Shown: positions 35,261 to 44,357, counted from the first letter of the stretch. The stretch is 64,000 nucleotides of DNA from CAWCTD01 sp963798455 (GCA_963798455.1 CAWCTD010000003.1:434001-498000), one strand, 5' to 3'. The notes: generated by a model not told the origin, from the letters alone. Made by a program: numbers and translations.

Positions 35261-35720
35261 GTGGAATCAAACGGTCACGGCCAGTTCCTCGGCGTGCCGA
35301 AGATCCGGTGTCGATGAATCCGTAGACGGTGACTTCCCCGGAGATCCACTCGGTCTACTGGCTCTCGGTGCCTCGCTCGACTTTTCTGGCAGCGGTTTCT
35401 CTGACCACCTCACCCCCTTTGAACAACAGATTCTCCGGTTCAGGCGGCTTGGGTGGTAGCTGAGGTGGCACTTATTGAACAGACTGCTGGGGCTGATCGG
35501 ATTTGTCGTCTTCGGCCATGTCTCCTTTTTGACCTTGCCCACAAAGAGGCAACTCGGATTCCAAGGATTGGCGCTTGCAGTTGCTACCACTTAGCGACTA
35601 TCGTGACGCTTGCGGCACGCAAACGCCGCACGGGGTCGCGCAGGCCCTGCGCAGCAAAGAGAACATCGCGTCACCTGTTTCGAACGACTGAATCCTCATG
35701 AAGAGGAGGCGCTTGTTCCC
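35261..35720. other. Gap without a recognisable gene
   Basis: Apart from the tRNA-Pro tail at its left side I see no gene, repeat or strong promoter. A minus-strand frame at 35267-35590 is open but Ser/Pro/Arg-rich, without a plausible start context. AGGAGG at 35704-35709 belongs to the next gene. Confidence 0.4.
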
Positions 35721-36581
35721 ATGGAACTTCGTCAGATTCTGTCGCCGGTGGATTTCAGCGACCTATCCGCCCATGCTCTGCAATACGCGTCCATGCTTGC
35801 CCGCTGTGGGAATGCCCGGCTGGTCGTCGCATATGCGGAATCGTTCTCCCCGCCTCCGTACTTCACCGAAGGCCAAGTGGGGGAGTTGGAACGTCAGTTT
35901 CGCGACTCCTTCCGCGGCGCTGAATCCGCCTTGCGCCGCTTCGTAGACGCTCACCTTGACACCGAAGCTGCCTCGGCAACCGAGGTGAGGGTGGTCGAGG
36001 CGATGCCAGTCGATGGCATCCGCCGGTTGACACGCGAAATCAAAGCGGACGTGATCGTCATGGGTACCCACGGCCGGAGCGGCATCAACAGGCTGATGCT
36101 GGGCTCGGTGGCTGAGAGGGTTCTGCGAGAGAGCAACGTTCCGGTCCTCACGGTTCGCGGGGACACGGCAGGCGGCGTCGTGCCCCCCAAGAACATTCTT
36201 TGCCCAGTGAACAACACACCGGCCGCGCGCGAGGCGCTGTCGATGGCCGCGCATATGGCGCGCTGCTTCGGCGGCAACGTCGTCGCCGTGCACGTCAAAG
36301 AGGGCCATGGGGGACAAGGGATCGGCGATCTGTGCGCCTGGGTGCCGGCGGAGATCCGGTCGCATTGCACCATCAAGGAATTGACACGCGAAGGCGAAGC
36401 CGCCGAGGAAATCGTCGCTCTCGCCCGCCAGATGCCCTGCGATCTTCTGGTGGTCGGCGCGCGGCATCGGCGATTCTTCGACAGCACCGTTCTCGGGTCC
36501 ACCACGGCCAGGGTGGTGCGTCACGCCCCTTGCGCGGTGCTGACGGTGAAGGCCGGTCCCGCAGCGGCGGCGCCTCAATAG
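35721..36581 (+). CDS. Tandem universal stress protein (two Usp domains)
   Basis: A 286-aa protein with two UspA folds. The first (about 1-150) runs from MELRQILSPVDFSDLSAHAL to the ATP-binding GTHGRSGINRLMLGSVAERV. The second starts PKNILCPVNNTPAAREALSM and ends GARHRRFFDSTVLGSTTARV, where the G-x2-G-x9-G motif is weaker (ARHRR in place of GHGR). GAGGAGG lies about 12 bases before the ATG, a long spacing. The last ten residues (KAGPAAAAPQ) are encoded by DNA that, on the other strand, is the conserved end of the decayed NtrC-like gene. The C-terminus therefore looks like a product of a deletion that joined the two genes. Confidence 0.88.
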   Translation: MELRQILSPVDFSDLSAHALQYASMLARCGNARLVVAYAESFSPPPYFTEGQVGELERQFRDSFRGAESALRRFVDAHLDTEAASATEVRVVEAMPVDGIRRLTREIKADVIVMGTHGRSGINRLMLGSVAERVLRESNVPVLTVRGDTAGGVVPPKNILCPVNNTPAAREALSMAAHMARCFGGNVVAVHVKEGHGGQGIGDLCAWVPAEIRSHCTIKELTREGEAAEEIVALARQMPCDLLVVGARHRRFFDSTVLGSTTARVVRHAPCAVLTVKAGPAAAAPQ

Positions 36582-37149
36582 GAAACGTGTTCAGTCGATA
36601 ATAGAGGTCCTCGCGGAACTTGCCGTCCGCTACGCTCTGCTTGAGGTTTCGGTTCGTAGCGGCAATCACCCTTACGTCCACTGCGACTTCGCGTGTGCCC
36701 CCGACCCGCTCGAAAGTCTTCTCCTGCAAGACTCGCGGCACCTTGGCCTGCAGATTCCCGTCGAGTTCTCCGACTTCGTCCAGGAACAGCGTGCTGCCGT
36801 GGGCCCTTTCGAAGCGGCCGAGGTGCTGGCCGGCAGCGCCGGTGAAGGAGCCCTTCTCGTGTCCAAACAGCTCGCTTTCGATCACCGCGGACGCGATGGT
36901 ACCGAAAGCCGTGATCACGATGACGGGGCTTTCAGGCATGTTCTCCATCCACCAGCGAAGCACCTGCAAACCATCCCCGTCCGGGAGCTTCAGATCCGTG
37001 ATGACCAGGTCGTACTTCCTGCGTGCTCCCGCCCGCAAGGCCTCGCCCACCGAGCCGGCGTTCTCGACGCCATAGCCCTCCCCCACAAGGATCGTCTCCA
37101 AGAGCCTTCTGAATCCCGGATCGTCGTCGGCCACAAGAATCCGCTCCAT
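36551..37149 (-). pseudogene. Decayed NtrC-type response regulator
   Basis: From the ATG at 37149 (GGGAG just upstream) the frame gives a receiver domain: MERILVADDDPGFRRLLETI, YDLVITDLKLPDGDGLQVL with the phospho-acceptor Asp, and PVIVITAFGTIASAV. It then jumps in frame to the middle of a sigma-54 AAA+ domain: IESELFGHEKGSFTGAAG, LFLDEVGELDGNLQAKV, RVIAATNRNLKQSVADGKFR, EDLYYRLNTFPIEAPPLRDR. The end of the receiver, the linker and the Walker A loop are missing. The rest of the AAA+ domain and the DNA-binding domain are lost where the usp gene ends. It cannot hydrolyse ATP or activate sigma-54. Confidence 0.75.
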
Positions 37150-37159
37150 ACACTCCCTT

Positions 37160-37750
37160 CTAACCAAGCTCAACTTCCCTGACCAGGAGGCCGGGGAAGT
37201 TCAGGATGGCTTCCGTGCCGCGCGGTCTAGCGGGCTTCATCGAAAGCTCACCGCCCAGCGACTGCACCAGTCCGCGGGTGATCGCCGGTCCCAAACCCGT
37301 TCCAGACGCCCTGGTGGTGAAGAAAGGCTCGAAGAGCCTCGATCTGGCCGCTTCCGACAGGCCCGGGCCGTTGTCGATAACCGATAGAGTCAGCCCCTTC
37401 GGCTGGTGACGGCGCAGTTCCAGCCTCACTTCGCCGCCGGCTGCGTCGCCGATGGCGTCCACCGCATTACGGATGAGGTTCAGCAGCGACGCCCGCCGGG
37501 TGGCCCAAATCCCGTACAACGACAACACAACAAGAACAATTGCGCCCAATGAAGCGACGATGACGTTGTGGCGCGCATGCACCACCAGGAAATCGGCGGC
37601 TCTGCCATCCAGATCCATACGGGTGATTCGCAGACCCGCGCTGGAGTGGAAGGGCACATAGGCCCGGTAGACCGGCTCCCCTCCTTCCTGGATGCACCCC
37701 GTGCGGTACAGTTCCTGCCCATTCCAGATCGTTTGCAGGCGTGGCAGGTG
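37160..37750 (-). pseudogene. Decayed sensor histidine kinase, partner of the NtrC-type remnant
   Basis: The frame carries the end of a periplasmic sensor region (LQTIWNGQELYRTG, then AYVPFHSSAGLRITRMDLDG), one membrane helix (NVIVASLGAIVLVVLSLYGI) and WATRRA. It then passes directly to the ATPase domain: LLNLIRNAVDAIGDAAGG (N box), LTLSVIDNGPGL (G1), FFTTRASGTGLGPAITRGLV (F and G2). The phospho-acceptor HisKA domain is missing by an in-frame deletion. An in-frame TGA closes the frame near 37797, and the more distal N-terminus seems to be in another frame. The remaining piece ends 10 bp before the regulator remnant. Confidence 0.72.
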
Positions 37751-37922
37751 CGATCTCCGACGAAGAGTGGGATTTGTAGAGATCGCGCAAGGCCTGCACT
37801 CTCAGAATTGCCAGAGCGCAAAAGTCACGCAAGGCGGCCATCCTCTAAGTCCGCAAGTTACACGTTTTAAGGAAAGATCTGACCTGGCATCGGCATTGCA
37901 CCATGGATGTTGGAGGCAATCC

Positions 37923-38360
37923 ATGAAATCGACACTGTTTGTCTTGGCGACATGCACAATTGCGGTAGGCTTTACGGCCTTCGGCCAGAATACGAGCCAG
38001 CCGAATCCTCAAGTTCAGGGCCGGGGCCGCGGGGGCGCACCGTACGCATGGGGTGACCGGAATGGCGACGGCATGTGTGACTTCACGGGCATGCCCGTGG
38101 GTCAAGGGCGAGCGCAAATGATGTCTAATGGCGGGCGCGGCCGGCAGGGGTGGGTCCACGCGGTGAAGGGTCTCAGTTGCCAGATCCAAGTGCGGCCTCC
38201 GGCCGAGTTCCTGGATACGCCGGGGGTGTTGGAATTCGTAGGCTTTTCGCCTGTCCCAGGCGGAATCGATTGTCAACCGCTTTCTTTAGCTCACCTTGGA
38301 CATCGTGGCGCCGATACTAACCGGCACCAAGCTGCCAGAGCTGGATCTGGGCGACTCTGA
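37923..38360 (+). CDS. Small secreted protein with a Ca-binding-like DxNxDG motif, tail doubtful
   Basis: The ATG at 37923 follows GGAGG by seven bases and gives a clear signal peptide (MKSTLFVLATCTIAVGFTAF, cleaved near GQN). The mature start is rich in Gly, Arg and Gln (VQGRGRGGAPYAWG), then DRNGDGMCDFTGMPVGQGR, an EF-hand-like loop with a Cys. I recall similar short exported proteins in Acidobacteriota. After about residue 80 the sequence loses this character and reads like non-coding DNA, so the original 3' end may have been lost. The function is unknown. Confidence 0.6.
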   Translation: MKSTLFVLATCTIAVGFTAFGQNTSQPNPQVQGRGRGGAPYAWGDRNGDGMCDFTGMPVGQGRAQMMSNGGRGRQGWVHAVKGLSCQIQVRPPAEFLDTPGVLEFVGFSPVPGGIDCQPLSLAHLGHRGADTNRHQAARAGSGRL

Positions 38361-38491
38361 TAAGGCTGCGCCTGGCGACCCAGTGGTAGTAATCAGCCAG
38401 GAAAAACAGCAGGGACGGGCAGGCCAGCATGAATCAGACCAGGCTTGCCGGGAGGATAAACAGCGCGTCGAGGAACAGGGCTGAGCACGCC

Positions 38492-40576
38492 TCAGCGCAC
38501 CGCCATTTTCGCTACGATGCTCTCCTGTCCGCCGACGACCACTTTCACATCGGCAATCCCGACCGCTAGTTGAGACATGGGGACCTGGAAGTTGATCTGG
38601 TAAAGGCCGCTGAAGCCAGGCGTCAGGCCACTGAAATCTACCTTGGGCGACTCTACCGTGGCCACGAAAACCTTTACGGGCAGCAGTGTTCGGGCAAGCG
38701 TGTCGCTCGGAGCGGCATCGCCCTCGATCGGCGGCGGATTGGTGCCGCCGAGTCCGGTTACGTATATCGTTACAATCTCGCCAAGCGCGGCTGGGTGGGA
38801 GGTCGTGATCAGCGTGTAGTCGGCGTGAGTCGCCGCCGCGGTCTTGTTCGCATCCAGCGCGAATATCCCAGGGGAGGCTGGCGCCACGTTAATCGTTTCC
38901 ACTGGGCTGGTCTGGTCGCCCACGGTCACGGCGACGCGCACATCATCCAGCGCCAGCAGTTCCAAAGGAGCCACCGCGTTGATCTGCGAAAGCGCCTGGC
39001 CGGGGAAGGTTGCCAGCAGGGGAGCCGGCACTCCATTAAGAGTCACCCTGGCATTGCCCAAGGACGTGGGAAGAGGGAACTGGTAAACCGGGGCGTCCGC
39101 TCTCGCCATTCCAGGGAAACTCCCGAAGACAGCAACGATGGCATTGCCGCTAATGGGACTCGGCGCGGGGGCGAATCCGGCCGCTTCCACGACTCCCCCC
39201 GTCTCGATTCGTGGTGCGGCGTTCCCGCCGCGCAACGTCACCCGCGCCGAAGAACTGCCGTCCGGATTCAAGACCTGCACCTGAGCCTGAGAGTCCGGAT
39301 AGGAAGGAAGGTCCATCTGGAGCACTTGAGAGTTGAGCGCTTGGGGTGATACGCGAGCCACGTTCTCCCCCGATGGGGAGACGAGCACTATCGAACTGGG
39401 AAGGAAGCCCTCCCCGGTCAATGCAACCCTGCTGCCGCTGACCGCGGGGTTTGGGGCAATTTCCAGCAGCGTTGGCGGGTTGAGCATCACGAACTGCACG
39501 GGAACACTTTCCCCTCCCGGCCCGGAGATGCTGTCGGTCAGATTTCCAGTCGCTAAGTTGATGACGCTCACCGAACCCGATCCCATATTGGTGACATATA
39601 AGTAACCTTCGTTGGGATCCAGCACGAGACTGGACGGTTCGTGGCCAACCCCGATGCGTTTAGAGACGCTGTTATCCCTCAGATCGAGTGCCAGGACCGT
39701 ATTGGATCCCTGGCAAGCCACATAGCCGATCGTAGAATCGTGGTTCACTGCCATGGCCACGGGCCGCAAGTCGCCAGCGTCGAAAGCAATTGTTTTGATC
39801 TGCACGTTCGAGGCCGTATCCAATACGGAGATTGTGTTCGAGAGGCTGTTGACCACGTAGAGCCTGCTGCTGTCGGTCGAATGAGCCACGCTGACCGGGC
39901 CGTCTCCCACAGTCACTCGAGCGCCAGTGGCCTGATTGGTAGTTAGGTCAACCAGGGTCAAGTCGTTCGATCCTTTGTTCACCATGTATGCGATGTTCCG
40001 GTTCGGCAGGATGGCAAACTGATTCGGTTGCAGGCCCGCCGCGAGGACCTTGACGACCTTCTGACGGCTGATATCGATGACACTGATGGTGTTACCGCCC
40101 TGGTTGACCACGTATGCATATCTGCCCCGCGGCTCGATGTTGACCTGGACCGGAGTATTACCCACGTTTAGCGTCGCAACCACCGACAGCGAGGGCGTGT
40201 CAATCACGCTCACTGTGTTGTTCTCAACGTTGGCCACGTACAGAAGGAGTCCGTCGGGCGTCGCGGCGAGGCCGCTCGGACCCGGCCCCTGGCCGAGTGC
40301 AACGGTGCTCTGGACCTTGTTCGTCCATAAGTCGATTACCGAGACCGTCCCAGCGTCATGGTTGGACACAAAGCCGAAATGGTTGTTGGGCAGGACCAGC
40401 ATCTCGGATGAGCCTGCGCCTGTGGCCACACCTGTATCCATCCGCTTTCTGGTCAAGTCCACAACCCACACCTGTCCGGTTGCGTGATCCACCACGTAGG
40501 CGACGTTACCCGGCGTCAAGACCTCGGCGCCTGCACCTGCCAAAGCCAGCAAAAGAAGCGCGATCGTTCTTCTCAT
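38492..40576 (-). CDS. Secreted YVTN beta-propeller protein with TIGR03437-type C-terminal domain
   Basis: A 694-aa exported protein. The ATG at 40576 follows GGGAGG by seven bases and gives a signal peptide (MRRTIALLLLALAGAGA). Residues about 25-340 are a seven-bladed YVTN/Lactonase-type propeller with repeated V-S-V-I-D units: GTVSVIDLWTNKV, NTVSVIDTPSLSVV, NTISVIDISRQKV, NTISVLDTASNVQ and GSVSVINLATGNL. An IPT/TIG-like domain follows (IAPNPAVSGSRVALTGEGFL). The last 240 residues fit the Solibacter-type TIGR03437 domain, with VVEAAGFAPAPSPISGNAIV near its start and GEIVTIYVTGLGGTNPP near its end. This domain is a good lineage marker. The binding partner is unknown. Confidence 0.88.
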   Translation of the reverse strand: MRRTIALLLLALAGAGAEVLTPGNVAYVVDHATGQVWVVDLTRKRMDTGVATGAGSSEMLVLPNNHFGFVSNHDAGTVSVIDLWTNKVQSTVALGQGPGPSGLAATPDGLLLYVANVENNTVSVIDTPSLSVVATLNVGNTPVQVNIEPRGRYAYVVNQGGNTISVIDISRQKVVKVLAAGLQPNQFAILPNRNIAYMVNKGSNDLTLVDLTTNQATGARVTVGDGPVSVAHSTDSSRLYVVNSLSNTISVLDTASNVQIKTIAFDAGDLRPVAMAVNHDSTIGYVACQGSNTVLALDLRDNSVSKRIGVGHEPSSLVLDPNEGYLYVTNMGSGSVSVINLATGNLTDSISGPGGESVPVQFVMLNPPTLLEIAPNPAVSGSRVALTGEGFLPSSIVLVSPSGENVARVSPQALNSQVLQMDLPSYPDSQAQVQVLNPDGSSSARVTLRGGNAAPRIETGGVVEAAGFAPAPSPISGNAIVAVFGSFPGMARADAPVYQFPLPTSLGNARVTLNGVPAPLLATFPGQALSQINAVAPLELLALDDVRVAVTVGDQTSPVETINVAPASPGIFALDANKTAAATHADYTLITTSHPAALGEIVTIYVTGLGGTNPPPIEGDAAPSDTLARTLLPVKVFVATVESPKVDFSGLTPGFSGLYQINFQVPMSQLAVGIADVKVVVGGQESIVAKMAVR

Positions 40577-40740
40577 CCACGGCCTCCCATTTGGCATTCT
40601 GGCCGGGATCAAGTATACACCCGCCCGCCCCCGTTGAAGCCGTTTTGTTCGTTCGTTTTCGTTCGTTTGTTCCGTCCCGCGCGACTCTGACGACCCACGA
40701 AGGAGTTAGCCCGGCCCTTTCCGGGCACTGGCCCTGCTCT

Positions 40741-41169
40741 CTACCATGCGCTCAAGTTCACACTGATTGTGAGCTGTCCCTGGAACGGGAGCAGACTCAG
40801 CCAGTCCTTCTTGGCGCTGTCCGCCGCCCTCTCGAAATCCAGACGATCAATCCCGGGAATTCGTGCGTTCACATACAGACGGAGTTGGGTGGTGGCGAGA
40901 GACTGCGCCCGCTTCTCGAGCGTGACCGTCGCTGTCGTGTAGATGTTAGGCGGCTCAATCTCCAGCGCGCTAAGTTCGGCTGCCAGGGCCATGGAAAAAC
41001 AGGCGGCATGTGCTGCCGCCAGCAACTCTTCTGGACTGGTGCCAGGACCTTCTCCAAGCCGACTCACAAAGGAGTACGGCGTCTTCAACAGAGCGCCGCT
41101 ATCCGTAGTGATGGTGCCCTTCCCTCCGTTGAGGCTACCGCCCCATTGGGCAAAGGCTTGCCGCCTCAC
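40741..41169 (-). CDS. OsmC-family protein lacking the second redox cysteine
   Basis: A 142-aa protein of the OsmC/Ohr fold. The start MRRQAFAQWGGSLNGGKGTI and the core GPGTSPEELLAAAHAACFSM are typical of OsmC peroxiredoxins; Cys57 corresponds to the peroxidatic cysteine. The second cysteine, normally in an A-x-x-x-C-P-(V/I)-S context about 65 residues later, is replaced: the segment reads AADSAKKDWLSLLPF. Cys57 is the only cysteine in the protein. A peroxidase needing an intramolecular disulfide would therefore have to use an outside thiol, or the protein has another role. It lies alone, without an operon partner. Confidence 0.87.
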   Translation of the reverse strand: MRRQAFAQWGGSLNGGKGTITTDSGALLKTPYSFVSRLGEGPGTSPEELLAAAHAACFSMALAAELSALEIEPPNIYTTATVTLEKRAQSLATTQLRLYVNARIPGIDRLDFERAADSAKKDWLSLLPFQGQLTISVNLSAW

Positions 41170-41781
41170 GATTCACTCCTGGGTATCATGGCGTCTTCTC
41201 CCCCTGAGGTGGATACGCCGGGTGACCGCGACCACAGGAACTGTGGTTTGCCCGAAGGATTCTCGCGGTCGCACCCTGCACCCACGTCGCCGAACCCCCA
41301 CAAACCGCCACTCGCCGCTATGCCGTATGCCCCGCCGGCGGCTGCCCTAGGCCACCTGGAACCGCCTGAAGGCCTCTCGTGCGGCGATTACCGGGACTCC
41401 CAGTTGTGCTCCACCACGTATCACGCTCGTCCATGCCGATGGCGGGGGCCTTCTATGTATAAGAAGTACAGCCTCATGGTAGAGCCGATCTTGGGTTTGT
41501 TCAAGAGGTTTCTACCCTATCTTTCGTACAGGCTTTCTGTGTGTGACTCTCATCACGAAAGTGAACGGGGTACCATGGGCTCCAACCGGACACGGTCAGC
41601 CAAGTCCGCCCATCCACCTGGGCTGCATCCTGCGGGACGCCTGCGTGGCGTCTTCGTGGGCTGAGCGCGTTAGCCTACCTGGCAGACAGAACACCGAGTG
41701 GGTAGCCACGATCGGACCGCCCCCTAAACCCCGTGTTTTGGCGGCAAACAGCCTCTTAACAGCATCGCTGCGCGGCCTCCC
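41170..41781. other. Gap of about 610 bp without a recognisable gene
   Basis: Open frames cross this stretch but none has a credible start, composition or family motif. No tRNA, terminator or tandem repeat was found. Together with the damaged barrel gene that follows, it looks like decayed DNA. Confidence 0.4.
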
Positions 41782-42363
41782 GTGGGAGGGGAGACGTCGG
41801 GCGCCAAGATTCCGGCGTCGGCGGCAACGAGGACTCAGGGCTTGTCGTTCGGTGTGGTCGCGGGTGGATATGCGGACCGCGGCTTTGATTCGCGGTACGT
41901 TCCGATACCTGGGTTTAACTCTGACATCCCGCAATCCGGCCCCGGCGGATATGTCGTTGGGCCCTTGCTCGACGTACGCCTGTTCCGGCGACTTTCGCTT
42001 GGGGTTGAAGCCCTGTACAAGCCGTTGCACTACCGAGCGGCTGCGAGCTTTCGGGATGGTGTGGTCATCGACTTTGCTCCCGCCACCGTAGTGGCCTGGC
42101 AGTTTCCGGTCCTCGCCAAGTACAAGTGCTCCCTGGGCCGGGTGAGGCCCTTCCTTTTCGGGGCCGTGGTCGGTCCGGATCTGTCCGGCGAGTCCAATGC
42201 CAGCACCGGCGCCATGATTAACCCTTACACTGGCACACCAATAAAGGTCCGGACCTCTTGGGGCCCGGGGCGCCTTGTGATCGGTCCGCTGGCAGGCGGC
42301 GGTCCGGCTAACTCTGGGGGGCCCCGCGACCGAGTCCAAGTTTTGGTCGGGGTAACGTTCTAG
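41782..42363 (+). pseudogene. Outer-membrane beta-barrel protein, probably a decayed copy
   Basis: The 193-aa frame contains a porin-like pattern: LSFGVVAGGYADRGFDSRYV, VVGPLLDVRLFRRLSLGVEA, LYKPLHY, VVAWQFPVLAKYKCSLGRVR and PFLFGAVVG, ending VQVLVGVTF. The final aromatic residue and alternating strands suit a small eight-stranded barrel of a type common in Acidobacteriota. But no signal peptide precedes it, the GTG start at 41782 has no natural context, and the expected fifth to eighth strands are replaced by a Gly/Pro-rich stretch (PLAGGGPANSGGPRD). I think the 5' end is lost and the 3' part is damaged. A real but shortened protein is less likely. Confidence 0.5.
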
Positions 42364-42443
42364 CCTTGATGCGGGCGGGCCCTTCGTATAAACTGGGGGC
42401 CGGGAATGCCGCCGTATCCCACCGAGATCGCTGAGGAGGAGAA

Positions 42444-43640
42444 ATGAGCTCGCTTGGGTCCATCACTAGAATCACTGCCGCCACGCTGCTGGCGGCTTCC
42501 GCTCTTGCGCCGTGGGCCTTCGGGCAGCCGCCCGCACCGGCGCGCGCCGGCAGGGGGCCGCAGGGCCCTCAGGTGGTCTCGCCGGAAGTCCTGCCCGACC
42601 GGCGCGTCACCTTCCGTATCCTTGCTCCGCAGGCGCAGAACGTCAGGCTCGCGGGCAGCGACATTCCCGGCAACGGCCAGGGCGCGCCGCTGACGAAAGG
42701 GGAAAACGGCGTTTGGGAGGTCACCATGGGGCCGATTGATCCCGGCGCCTACCGTTACAACTTCAACGTGGACGGGGTCCCGGTGATCGATCCTCGCAGC
42801 TCGTCTATCAGCGAGTCCAACACCAACGTCTGGAGCCTGGTGTACGTTCCGGGCGCCGACTTCATGGACACCAACAACGTGCCCCGCGGCGCCGTCGCGT
42901 CTGTCACCTATTATTCGACCGCGCTCGGAAGATTCCGCCGCATGCACGTTTACACGCCGCCGGGGTATGAAACGGACCGTCAAAAGTACCCGGTCTTCTA
43001 CCTCCTGCACGGGGCCGGCGACTGTGATGAGGCGTGGACCAGCGTGGGGCGCGCGGGTTTCATTCTGGACAATTTGCTGGCGGCCCGGAAAGCCAAGCCG
43101 ATGATTATTGTGATGCCCGCCGGTCACACCAGCGCTATGACGTTCGGGGGCAGGGGAGCAGCGCGCGCGGCCGGGGGAGCTCCCGCCGTGGCGCCGCGCG
43201 ACGAGTTCCTCGAGGATTTCGTGACCGACATCATGCCTTACGCGGAGAAGCACTACCGCGTGCTGACCGACCGGGCGCACCGCGCCATCGCCGGACTTTC
43301 CATGGGCGGTAGCCAGACCCTCAATATCGCGTTCTCCCATCTGGACAAGTTCGCCTACATCGGAGTCTTCAGTTCGGGAGCATCGTTGGGAGGAGCCAAC
43401 GCGGGCGATTGGGAGAAGAACCACGCCGCCATGCTCGACAACGCCAGCCTGAAGAAGGGCTTGAAGCTGCTGTGGTTCAGCACGGGAAGCGAGGATATGC
43501 TGATCGCCAACAGCAAGGCCACCGTGTCGATGCTCCAGAAACACGGCTTCGATGCGCTCTTCAAGGAGAGCCCCGGGGCGCACACCTGGATCAACTGGCG
43601 CAACTATCTGAACGAGTTCGCGCCGCAGCTATTTCGATAG
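42444..43640 (+). CDS. Secreted feruloyl/acetyl esterase of the FaeB/XynZ type with N-terminal E-set domain
   Basis: A 398-aa exported esterase. GAGGAGGAG immediately precedes the ATG, and residues 1-27 form a signal peptide (LAPWAFGQ). Residues about 45-135 are an E-set/CBM48-like sandwich (VTFRILAPQAQNVRLAGSDI, GAYRYNFNVDGVPVIDP). Residues 150-398 are the D-type esterase fold: HVYTPPGYETDRQKYPVFYL, LLHGAGDCDEAW, the nucleophile elbow GLSMGG with Ser286, Asp351 in GSEDMLI and His380 in GAHTWINWR. The family removes ferulic or acetyl groups from xylan. It fits a plant-litter lifestyle together with the receptor at 23792. Confidence 0.9.
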   Translation: MSSLGSITRITAATLLAASALAPWAFGQPPAPARAGRGPQGPQVVSPEVLPDRRVTFRILAPQAQNVRLAGSDIPGNGQGAPLTKGENGVWEVTMGPIDPGAYRYNFNVDGVPVIDPRSSSISESNTNVWSLVYVPGADFMDTNNVPRGAVASVTYYSTALGRFRRMHVYTPPGYETDRQKYPVFYLLHGAGDCDEAWTSVGRAGFILDNLLAARKAKPMIIVMPAGHTSAMTFGGRGAARAAGGAPAVAPRDEFLEDFVTDIMPYAEKHYRVLTDRAHRAIAGLSMGGSQTLNIAFSHLDKFAYIGVFSSGASLGGANAGDWEKNHAAMLDNASLKKGLKLLWFSTGSEDMLIANSKATVSMLQKHGFDALFKESPGAHTWINWRNYLNEFAPQLFR

Positions 43641-43667
43641 CATCCGCTCGCAACTCCCCCGCGGGCC

Positions 43668-44000
43668 CTACTGAAAATACACCCGGTCGATCTTCGCTCC
43701 GAGGATGAAGTCGCTCTCGGTCAAGCCCCTGATCTTGTGCGTGTAAATCCTGGCGTCGACCTGGCCCCAGGAGAGCGTGAGATCCGGATGATGGCCCTGC
43801 TCCTCCGACACGCCGCCCACGCGAACCACGAAGTCCAAAGCCGTTTTGAAGTCCGGGAACAGGAAGGTCTTCTCTATGTGGTGCTGCTCAATGACCTTCC
43901 ATCCCGGGAGTTGTGCCGCCAGGCGCAGCAGTTCCTCTCCTTCTAGCGGCAGCACGCCGCCCCGGCATGGGACGCACCTCTTGTCCGCAAGATCGCTCAT
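43668..44000 (-). CDS. 4a-hydroxytetrahydrobiopterin dehydratase (pterin-4a-carbinolamine dehydratase)
   Basis: A 110-aa DCoH/PhhB-family protein. The start MSDLADKRCVPCRGGV overlaps the Rieske gene stop by ATGA. The signature is EEQGHHPDLTLSWGQVDARI: the E-x2-x-H-H-P-x-x block holds the two active-site histidines. THKIRGLTESDFILGAKID completes the fold. The classical role is to recycle pterin cofactor after aromatic amino acid hydroxylation. In bacteria without such hydroxylases the protein is also found beside molybdopterin or redox genes. No hydroxylase is in the window. Third gene of a small minus-strand operon. Confidence 0.92.
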   Translation of the reverse strand: MSDLADKRCVPCRGGVLPLEGEELLRLAAQLPGWKVIEQHHIEKTFLFPDFKTALDFVVRVGGVSEEQGHHPDLTLSWGQVDARIYTHKIRGLTESDFILGAKIDRVYFQ

Positions 44001-44338
44001 TCCAGGTCCACCCATATGTCTCCTTCTCTGACTTCCACTTTGTAGGTCTTCAGCGGCCTCACCTGTTCCGCTAAGTGAGGCATGTCCTCGGGGTACACGC
44101 TCTTTGGGAAATGGTTCTCGCCCGTCCGCACGTCGTACTGGAAGTGGTGAAAAGGGCAGTCGATGAGGTTGTCCCACATCGTCGCCCCTTCCAGCGGATT
44201 CCGCTGGTGGGAGCACAGCCCGTAAAGCGCGTGGATCCTGCCCTCATAGTTGGCCAGGATGATCGGAGTCCCCCCTGCGCGGACGAACCTTGTTCCTCCG
44301 GGCGGCACTTCCTCCTCCCGTGCCAGCTTCACAAACAT
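43997..44338 (-). CDS. Rieske-type [2Fe-2S] ferredoxin
   Basis: A 113-aa single-domain Rieske protein. The cluster motif is CSHQRNPLEG (C-x-H) and DCPFHHFQYDVRTGE (C-x2-H), with the expected spacing. I chose the ATG giving MFVKLAREEEVPPGGT; the frame is open further but the added residues are atypical. There is no signal peptide or membrane anchor, so it is a soluble electron carrier, as in dioxygenase systems and nitrite-reductase small subunits. No dioxygenase lies nearby. It starts 19 bp after the thioferritin-like gene and overlaps the pterin dehydratase by 4 bp. Confidence 0.9.
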   Translation of the reverse strand: MFVKLAREEEVPPGGTRFVRAGGTPIILANYEGRIHALYGLCSHQRNPLEGATMWDNLIDCPFHHFQYDVRTGENHFPKSVYPEDMPHLAEQVRPLKTYKVEVREGDIWVDLE

Positions 44339-44357
44339 GGATGACGCGGCCCCGCCC

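Noticed and set aside
35267..35590. Minus-strand frame of 107 codons in the gap after the tRNA-Pro tail
   Set aside because: No ribosome site, low-complexity Ser/Pro/Lys composition and no recognisable motif.
40640..40675. TTCG-rich tandem stretch after the propeller gene
   Set aside because: A few irregular TTCGTT units with no fixed period; too short and imperfect to call a repeat array or origin.
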